Part shown: piece after piece, positions 58,611 to 64,000 of the stretch
How positions within the stretch are numbered: the stretch's first letter is position 1
Layout of the letters: the number at the start of each line of letters is the position of its first letter
Source of the DNA: Providencia sp. PROV188
GTDB lineage: Bacteria; Pseudomonadota; Gammaproteobacteria; Enterobacterales; Enterobacteriaceae
Direction of reading: 5' to 3'
Assembly (NCBI RefSeq): GCF_027595165.1
Contig: NZ_CP097291.1
Coordinates: forward strand, 3,814,943 to 3,878,942
DNA length: 64,000 nucleotides
Made by a program: the position numbers and the translations under genes
The notes under the pieces: generated by a model
Told to the model about the DNA's origin: nothing
Seen by the model: only the letters and a program-made list of their open reading frames with translations
Databases searched by the model: none

Positions 58611-58785
58611 GGGGGATCTCCTCATATACATTGCTCATGTTTACCTAACTTCGTCACAAAATTTGAGGTAAACTGTTCTTATTCAACGTCTTCCTTACGT
58701 ATTCAGGTTCATTGCCTGATGAATGGTGTAAATTCTTTTTACCCATATCGAATATTATGTATCATTAGTGATAGGAATTCATCTA

Positions 58786-59616
58786 ATGTATGAAACAAAT
58801 ACTACAAATAACCCTAAATTATCTAAAATGATCGGCGTTCAATCCACAATCGTGCAACAAAAAAATAACCTCGGTTCACTGGTTAATGATTTCGTTGCGG
58901 AGGAAGTCCCTGTCGCTCTCGTTTATAACGGGATATCTCATGTGGTAATGATGGCGACACCCAAAGATCTGGAAGATTTTGCTGTCGGATTTTCATTATC
59001 AGAAGGGATAATACAATCCCGTGATGAAATTCGCGGAATTGATATTGCGCAAGGTTGTCACCGAGGCATTGAAGTTCATATTGAGTTATCAAGCCGCCGT
59101 TTTATGGCGCTCAAAGAGCGTCGTCGTAATCTGACTGGGCGAACTGGCTGCGGTATTTGTGGTACAGAACAGCTCGATGAGATATTTAAGCCTATCACTC
59201 CGCTGCCATTCACTCAAACATTCTCATTATCTTATCTCGATAACGCTCTACAAGAATTGAAGACAGTTCAAGAAATTGGCGCATTAACTGGTTGTACTCA
59301 TGCAGCTGCGTGGATCTCTCCTGAAGGTCGCTTAGTGGGCGGATGTGAAGATGTGGGTCGCCATGTCGCGCTAGACAAGCTACTGGGAATGAAAAGCCGT
59401 TCTGATTGGCAGCAAGGGGCTATTTTAGTGTCTAGTCGCGCAAGTTATGAGATGGTACAAAAAGCCGCAAGCTGCGGTGCGGAAATTCTATTTGCGGTTT
59501 CAGCCGCAACATCATTGGCGATTGAAGTCGCCGAAAAAGCCAATTTAACGCTGGTCGGTTTCTGCCGCCAAGGTAAAGCCACCGTGTTTACCCATCCGAG
59601 CCGGGTGATAGACTAA
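58786..59616 (+). CDS. fdhD: Formate dehydrogenase sulfurtransferase FdhD
   Basis: FdhD moves sulfur from IscS to the molybdenum cofactor, which is needed for formate dehydrogenase activity. The 276-residue protein has the essential Cys122-x2-Cys125 (Gly-Cys-Gly-Ile-Cys-Gly; E. coli Cys121 and Cys124) and a second conserved Gly-Cys-Thr-His-Ala-Ala. GTG 58768 is possible, but ATG 58786 has AGGA 9 bases before it and gives the E. coli length. Divergent from fdoGHI, as in E. coli. Confidence 0.96.
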   Translation: MYETNTTNNPKLSKMIGVQSTIVQQKNNLGSLVNDFVAEEVPVALVYNGISHVVMMATPKDLEDFAVGFSLSEGIIQSRDEIRGIDIAQGCHRGIEVHIELSSRRFMALKERRRNLTGRTGCGICGTEQLDEIFKPITPLPFTQTFSLSYLDNALQELKTVQEIGALTGCTHAAAWISPEGRLVGGCEDVGRHVALDKLLGMKSRSDWQQGAILVSSRASYEMVQKAASCGAEILFAVSAATSLAIEVAEKANLTLVGFCRQGKATVFTHPSRVID

Positions 59617-59668
59617 CCAGTATTCACTCACCGCCTAAATGAATTTACATGCAATGTCTGTGGGCTAG

Positions 59669-59705
59669 AACCATTTTCCCGATGTCAGGAAAATGGTTTT
59701 TTATT
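59669..59705 (+). terminator. Terminator after fdhD
   Basis: An 11-bp perfect stem (AACCATTTTCC with GGAAAATGGTT) and 8-base loop are followed by a T-run. It separates fdhD from convergent mnmE. Confidence 0.9.
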
Positions 59706-59713
59706 TATCTTAA

Positions 59714-61078
59714 TCACTTACCAATACAGAAACTCGAGAAAATACGCCCTAACAAATCATCGGAGGTAAACTCACCGGTGATTTCGCTCAGTTCTTGCTG
59801 AGCTAAGCGTAACTCTTCAGCCAGCAGCTCACCGGAGCGAGCGTTCACTAACTGGTCATAGCCTTGTGCAAGGTGGGTTGCGGCATTGTTCAATGCTTGT
59901 AAGTGGCGACGACGGGCAAGGAAACCACCTTCTGTGTTGCTATTGAAGCCCATGGTTTCTTTGAGGTGATCACGCAGCAAATCGATGCCTTTTTCTTCAC
60001 GAGCAGATAAACGGATCAGTGGGTAACGGGCATCAGCAACAAATTCTACAGATTCCCCTGTTTTATCTGCTTTATTACGAATAACCGTAACTGGTAATGT
60101 TTCTGGCAAGCGAGCCATAAATTCAGGCCAAATTTCTTGTGGCTCCGTAGCATCTGTCGTGGTGCTATCTACCATAAATAGCACACGGTCGGCTTGTTCA
60201 ATCTCTTTCCATGCGCGTTCAATACCGATACGTTCAACTTCATCGCTGGCTTCACGTAAACCGGCGGTATCAATAATATGCAGCGGCATACCATCAATAT
60301 GAATGTGTTCACGTAGGACGTCACGGGTAGTCCCCGCAATATCCGTCACAATCGCCGCTTCACGCCCCGCTAACGCATTCAATAAGCTAGATTTACCCGC
60401 ATTTGGACGACCAGCAATCACCACTTTCATGCCTTCGCGCAGCAAACTCCCTTGACGAGCCTGTGAACGGACATCTTCTAAATCCGCTACCACTTCGTTT
60501 AATTTAGCTTCAATTTTACCGTCAGATAGGAAATCAATTTCTTCATCCGGAAAATCAATCGCCGCTTCCACATAGATGCGCAAGTGAGTAAGCGCTTCCA
60601 CTAACTGGTGGATGTGGGATGAAAAAGCCCCTTGTAAAGAGTTCATCGCGGAGCGTGCCGCTTGTTCTGAACTCGCATCAATCAGGTCGGCAATCGCTTC
60701 GGCTTGCGCCAAGTCGAGTTTGTCATTTAAAAATGCACGCTCAGAAAATTCCCCCGGATTGGCAATACGGATATTGGCAATGGTCAGAATTCTTCTGAGT
60801 AATAAATCGAGAATAACAGGACCACCATGCCCTTGTAGTTCAAGAACATCTTCCCCAGTGAAAGAGTTAGGTCCCGGGAAATAAATAGCAATCCCTTGGT
60901 CAAGAACAGAGCCATCTGCATCACGAAATGGCAGATAATCGGCATAGCGCGGCTTCGGTAACTTTCCGAGTACTGTTTCAGCAACAAGGGCTGCTTGCGG
61001 GCCGGATACACGTAAAATTCCAACCCCACCACGACCGGGAGCGGTTGCCTGTGCGACGATAGTATCGTTGATTTGCAT
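59714..61078 (-). CDS. mnmE: tRNA modification GTPase MnmE
   Basis: MnmE with MnmG makes the 5-carboxymethylaminomethyl group on wobble uridine. The 454-residue protein has the N-terminal folate-binding domain, a central GTPase domain with Gly-Arg-Pro-Asn-Ala-Gly-Lys-Ser (223-230) and the C-terminal Cys451-Ile-Gly-Lys motif. It lies downstream of yidC on the same strand, as in E. coli, but after its own terminator hairpin. Confidence 0.98.
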   Translation of the reverse strand: MQINDTIVAQATAPGRGGVGILRVSGPQAALVAETVLGKLPKPRYADYLPFRDADGSVLDQGIAIYFPGPNSFTGEDVLELQGHGGPVILDLLLRRILTIANIRIANPGEFSERAFLNDKLDLAQAEAIADLIDASSEQAARSAMNSLQGAFSSHIHQLVEALTHLRIYVEAAIDFPDEEIDFLSDGKIEAKLNEVVADLEDVRSQARQGSLLREGMKVVIAGRPNAGKSSLLNALAGREAAIVTDIAGTTRDVLREHIHIDGMPLHIIDTAGLREASDEVERIGIERAWKEIEQADRVLFMVDSTTTDATEPQEIWPEFMARLPETLPVTVIRNKADKTGESVEFVADARYPLIRLSAREEKGIDLLRDHLKETMGFNSNTEGGFLARRRHLQALNNAATHLAQGYDQLVNARSGELLAEELRLAQQELSEITGEFTSDDLLGRIFSSFCIGK

Positions 61079-61099
61079 GATGTTTCTCTGTCTATGACT

Positions 61100-61136
61100 A
61101 AAAAAATTGAGGCGACCCTAAATGGATCGCCTCAAT
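61100..61136 (-). terminator. Terminator between yidC and mnmE
   Basis: A 10-bp perfect stem (ATTGAGGCGA with TCGCCTCAAT) and 11-base loop are followed on the minus strand by six or seven T. It lies 53 bases after the yidC stop and should reduce read-through into mnmE, whose start is about 20 bases further on. Confidence 0.85.
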
Positions 61137-61189
61137 GTTACTATAGAATCTGGCTTTGTGAAGCCCTCTAAACTCGATTGGAATTTAGA

Positions 61190-62851
61190 TTATTTCTTCG
61201 CTTTCTTATCACGGCTATGTAAGCCACGTTTTTCCAGACCACGGTAAATAACCTGCTGCTGGATAATGGTGACTAAGTTGCTCACGATATAGTACAGAAC
61301 CAGACCTGATGGGAACCACAGGAAGAACACGGTAAATACGACTGGCATGTAAGTCATGATCTTCTGCTGCATTGGGTCAGTCACGGTAGTTGGTGACATC
61401 TTCTGAATAACAAACATCGTCACACCCATCAGCACTGGCAGGATGTAGTACGGGTCTTGTGCAGACAAGTCTTGGATCCAACCAAAGAACGGTGCATGAC
61501 GCAGTTCAACAGAACCCATCAACATGTAGTACAACGCAAGGAAGATTGGCATTTGAATCAGCAGCGGTAAACAACCACCCAGTGGGTTTACTTTTTCTGA
61601 TTTGTACAGAGCCATCATTTCTTGGCTCATGCGTTGTTTATCGTCACCAATACGCTCACGCATTGCAGCCAGTTTAGGTTGCAGTAAACGCATTTTCGCC
61701 ATTGAGGTGTACTGCGCTTTAGTCAGCGGGTACATAATACCACGGACGATAAAGGTGATAACGATGATGGCAATACCCCAGTTACCAACGAAACCGTGAA
61801 TGAATTTCAACAGTTTGAACAGTGGCTGAGAGATAAACCATAACCAACCGTAATCTACGGTTAAGTCTAAATGAGGAGCAACTTCCGCCATTTCTGACTG
61901 AATTTCAGGACCAATCCACAGTGTAGAAGAGTAGGTCGCAGCACCATTTGATGCGATGGTCAGAGGTTCACTCTTATAACCAACGATGGCTGATTTCTTA
62001 TCGAGATCAATGGTGTAGAAAGTGCTTTGCTCAGAAGAAGCTGGGATCCACGCAGTTGCAAAGTATTGTTGCAGCATCGCGACCCAACCACCTTTGGTTG
62101 TCAGGCTTAAGTTTTTATCTTCGATGTCACTGAAACTATATTTTTTATAGTTATTTTCATCAGAAGAGTAAGCCGCACCGCGGTAGGTATGTAGAGCAAA
62201 GTTACTGCTGCCAGTGTCACGTTGTTCTGGTAAAGCGATGGTTTGCTTTAATTGTCCGAAGAACGCAAGTGTTAAAGGCTGTGCAGTTGGGTTTTGAATG
62301 TTGTATTCAACATCAACAGTGTATTTGCCACGCTTCAGAATGTACGTCTTCTGATAAACCACACCGTTATTATCGGTGAAGGACATCGGAATACGTAATT
62401 CGTCTTGACCATCTTTTAACTCAAAGCTTGCTGCATCTGAAGTATAAAGAGGGCGCTGACCATTGTTATTCGCTGGGTTGTCTGGACCATGAGGACCGAT
62501 CAGACCACTTTGAGCCTGATAAACAAAACCTGGTGTGGTTTCCAATAAACGGAATGGGTTTGGTGAATTCAGGGTTGCTGGATAGGCTAACAGGTCAGCC
62601 TCATCGATATCACCACCACGAGTATTGATACGAATATCAAGTACGTCGGTTTTAACGGCAATAAGCTTACCTTGTTCACTACCTGTGACCGCTTGACCAT
62701 CATTGCTTGCACTGCTCGGCATGTCCGTCTTTTGCTGAGAAACTTGAACAGCCTTGGTTTCCTGAGCAACTTTATCGCTCTCCCAAGCCTGCCAAACTAA
62801 GAACGACACGAACAACAAAGCGATGAGTAGAAGATTGCGTTGGGAATCCAT
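61190..62851 (-). CDS. yidC: Membrane protein insertase YidC
   Basis: YidC inserts proteins into the inner membrane, alone or with SecYEG. The 553-residue protein has an N-terminal signal-anchor (about 6-22), a large periplasmic P1 domain (about 25-340) and the conserved 5-helix core with the hydrophilic-groove Arg (Gly-Ile-Met-Tyr-Pro-Leu-Thr region). It starts 2 bases after yidD and ends in a basic Lys-rich tail. Confidence 0.98.
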   Translation of the reverse strand: MDSQRNLLLIALLFVSFLVWQAWESDKVAQETKAVQVSQQKTDMPSSASNDGQAVTGSEQGKLIAVKTDVLDIRINTRGGDIDEADLLAYPATLNSPNPFRLLETTPGFVYQAQSGLIGPHGPDNPANNNGQRPLYTSDAASFELKDGQDELRIPMSFTDNNGVVYQKTYILKRGKYTVDVEYNIQNPTAQPLTLAFFGQLKQTIALPEQRDTGSSNFALHTYRGAAYSSDENNYKKYSFSDIEDKNLSLTTKGGWVAMLQQYFATAWIPASSEQSTFYTIDLDKKSAIVGYKSEPLTIASNGAATYSSTLWIGPEIQSEMAEVAPHLDLTVDYGWLWFISQPLFKLLKFIHGFVGNWGIAIIVITFIVRGIMYPLTKAQYTSMAKMRLLQPKLAAMRERIGDDKQRMSQEMMALYKSEKVNPLGGCLPLLIQMPIFLALYYMLMGSVELRHAPFFGWIQDLSAQDPYYILPVLMGVTMFVIQKMSPTTVTDPMQQKIMTYMPVVFTVFFLWFPSGLVLYYIVSNLVTIIQQQVIYRGLEKRGLHSRDKKAKK

Positions 62852-62853
62852 CG

Positions 62854-63114
62854 TTATAATTCTCTATTATCATCAGTTTTTCTAGGTGGGACAGGATCAT
62901 CTCCACCAGCGTGTAAAGGGTGGCATTTTAATACGCGTTTGGCAGTTAACCAACTACCTTTTAGCATACCAAACCTGCGCAATGCCTCAATTCCGTAATT
63001 AGAGCATGTGGGATTGAAACGACAACGAGGTCCTAACAACGGACTAATAGCCAGTTGGTAACCTCTGATCAGCATGATCAGGACTTTTGAGCCAAGCGAC
63101 GGTGACGACGCCAT
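62854..63114 (-). CDS. yidD: Membrane protein insertion efficiency factor YidD
   Basis: A small membrane-associated protein that improves YidC-dependent insertion. The 86-residue protein has the amphipathic N-terminus and the signature Cys-Arg-Phe-x-Pro-Thr-Cys-Ser-x-Tyr-Gly, then Lys-Cys-His-Pro-Leu-His. It overlaps the rnpA 3' end by 37 bases in another frame, as in other Enterobacterales. Confidence 0.97.
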   Translation of the reverse strand: MASSPSLGSKVLIMLIRGYQLAISPLLGPRCRFNPTCSNYGIEALRRFGMLKGSWLTAKRVLKCHPLHAGGDDPVPPRKTDDNREL

Positions 63115-63437
63115 AACTTATCCAATGATTCCGTAATCTGTTGATTGTCGAGATCGGCTACCCCTCTGCGAACCAGAACCACAAAGTCCATTGAAGGCAA
63201 CTCATGTTGATGCAAACGAAAATATTCACGGGCTAATCGTTTGATACGATTACGCTCATGAGCACGTTTAACATTTTTTTTGGCGATGGTAAGACCGATG
63301 CGGGGATGCCCCAGCTCGTTAAGGCGACCAAGGATTGTTATCTCTGGGGAACTCGCCCTCTGCGGCTGCTTGAAGACATTGTCGAAATGCCTGGGAGTTA
63401 ACAAACGTAACTCCCGGGTAAAAGCGAGCGTAACCAC
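63078..63437 (-). CDS. rnpA: Ribonuclease P protein component
   Basis: The protein subunit of RNase P, which matures tRNA 5' ends. The 119-residue basic protein matches E. coli RnpA in length and has the RNR motif ([11 protein letters not shown]). The start is GTG, followed by Val, as in E. coli. It lies 18 bases after rpmH and overlaps yidD. Confidence 0.98.
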   Translation of the reverse strand: MVTLAFTRELRLLTPRHFDNVFKQPQRASSPEITILGRLNELGHPRIGLTIAKKNVKRAHERNRIKRLAREYFRLHQHELPSMDFVVLVRRGVADLDNQQITESLDKLWRRHRRLAQKS

Positions 63438-63455
63438 TATAGAGGGCTAGCTTTA

Positions 63456-63611
<156 letters not shown>

Positions 63612-63678
63612 CTAACTTTAAAATTTATTACTGATTCAGTAAACGCGTTGGCAACCAGTGGAAACTGATTTACACCTG

Positions 63679-63709
63679 TGCCTCTATCGCAACAATATAG
63701 AAAGAGGCA
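63679..63709 (-). promoter_or_regulatory. Hairpin at the 5' end of the rpmH transcript
   Basis: A 7-bp perfect stem (TGCCTCT with AGAGGCA) and 17-base loop lie almost at the predicted transcription start of rpmH. It may protect the 5' end of the mRNA; that is inference. Confidence 0.5.
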
Positions 63710-63711
63710 GG

Positions 63712-63741
63712 ATTGTAATAAAACATAGGGGGTCACGTCAA
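63712..63741 (-). promoter_or_regulatory. rpmH promoter
   Basis: On the minus strand TTGACG (63741-63736) and TACAAT (63717-63712) are spaced by 18 bases. Both are five of six to consensus. The leader before rpmH would be about 105 bases. Confidence 0.6.
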
Positions 63742-64000
63742 TAAAATGACGTAATCAAACCACTTTTTATTTAAACCTGGCTGACCGGTTTGCCGATATG
63801 TGCCGTGACAAGCTACGTATGGAACTCATTTATGCTACCTTTTAGGCAAGTCTAACAGTTTAACTTTCAATCAACTCAAGCGTTTATTGACGTTACCCAT
63901 AAAACCATGCTGCCTAAATTCATCATAAAAAGTGACATTCGCAGTGTACACAGGGAGGAAGATTATACGGACTCCTCCCTAAAGCGCAAGGATCTTAGCG
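63742..64000. other. rpmH upstream region, expected to lead to dnaA
   Basis: About 260 bases with no gene. An inverted repeat (GGGAGGA at 63953-63959 with TCCTCCC at 63973-63979, 13-base loop) lies near the right edge. I looked for DnaA boxes (TTATCCACA or close) and found none that is convincing. Promoters for dnaA are expected here or further right. Confidence 0.45.

Noticed and set aside
55563-58631. fdoG read as two separate genes or as a nonsense-mutated pseudogene
   Set aside because: The interrupting codon is UGA at the known selenocysteine position, followed by a good SECIS hairpin, and selA and selB are next door. It is one selenoprotein gene.
58611-58631. fdoG start at the upstream ATG (58631)
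   Set aside because: ATG 58610 has AGGAG at a good distance, matches the E. coli N-terminus and puts Sec at residue 196; the upstream ATG adds seven residues without family support.
63742-64000. Replication origin or DnaA boxes next to rpmH
   Set aside because: No convincing TTATCCACA-like site is visible; in Enterobacterales oriC lies elsewhere, near mnmG.

Overview
The window reads as a chromosomal segment of a gammaproteobacterium of the order Enterobacterales, most likely Providencia or a close relative in the Morganellaceae. Almost every housekeeping protein aligns by eye with its E. coli counterpart over full length. The left part is an AT-rich O-antigen locus that ends in wza-wzb-wzc next to trmL (yibK), an arrangement known from Providencia and Proteus. 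The right edge is rnpA-rpmH, so dnaA should lie just beyond base 64000.

Layout. (1) 1-6770: the distal end of an O-antigen cluster, with glycosyltransferases, a FemAB-like transferase, a ChbG/YdjC-type deacetylase, ugd copy 1, a 4-ketoreductase-like epimerase and galE. (2) 7094-10807: wza-wzb-wzc export and chain-length genes. (3) 10927-17760: trmL, a YefM-YoeB toxin-antitoxin pair, cysE-gpsA-secB, yibN, envC and yibQ. (4) 17837-20144: kbl-tdh threonine catabolism. (5) 20377-34100: LPS inner and outer core genes in several blocks (hldD-waaF-waaC, an ArnT-like transferase, waaA, a GT2-waaL pair, waaQ-waaG-waaP-GT8), interleaved with coaD and mutM. (6) 34312-40868: rpmB-rpmG, radC, coaBC-dut, slmA, rph-pyrE and yicC. 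(7) 40945-44566: xapA-xapB with a divergent ROK-family regulator. (8) 44640-48608: a second, nearly identical ugd, a UDP-glucuronate 4-epimerase and an LtaS-like phosphotransferase. (9) 48684-59616: selB-selA-fdhE, a DUF1275 membrane protein, the selenocysteine-containing formate dehydrogenase-O operon fdoGHI, and fdhD. (10) 59714-63599: mnmE, yidC, yidD, rnpA and rpmH.

How the parts work together. Much of the window builds the cell surface. HldD makes ADP-heptose for WaaC, WaaF and WaaQ; WaaA adds Kdo; WaaP phosphorylates heptose; WaaL joins O-antigen to the core. GalE, Ugd and the uronate epimerase supply UDP-Gal, UDP-GlcA and UDP-GalA. A second theme is selenoprotein synthesis: the selenocysteine synthase and elongation factor (SelA, SelB), the substrate enzyme (FdoG, with an in-frame UGA and a visible SECIS hairpin) and both maturation factors (FdhE, FdhD) lie within 11 kb.

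Most of the window is conserved core genome. The points most worth a second look are the two inverted, near-identical ugd genes about 41 kb apart, the deacetylase plus FemAB-like pair in the O-antigen locus, the run of four in-frame start codons at waaF behind a hairpin, the ROK regulator standing where xapR would be expected, and the orphan ArnT-like transferase. I found no CRISPR array, insertion sequence, prophage or tRNA gene.
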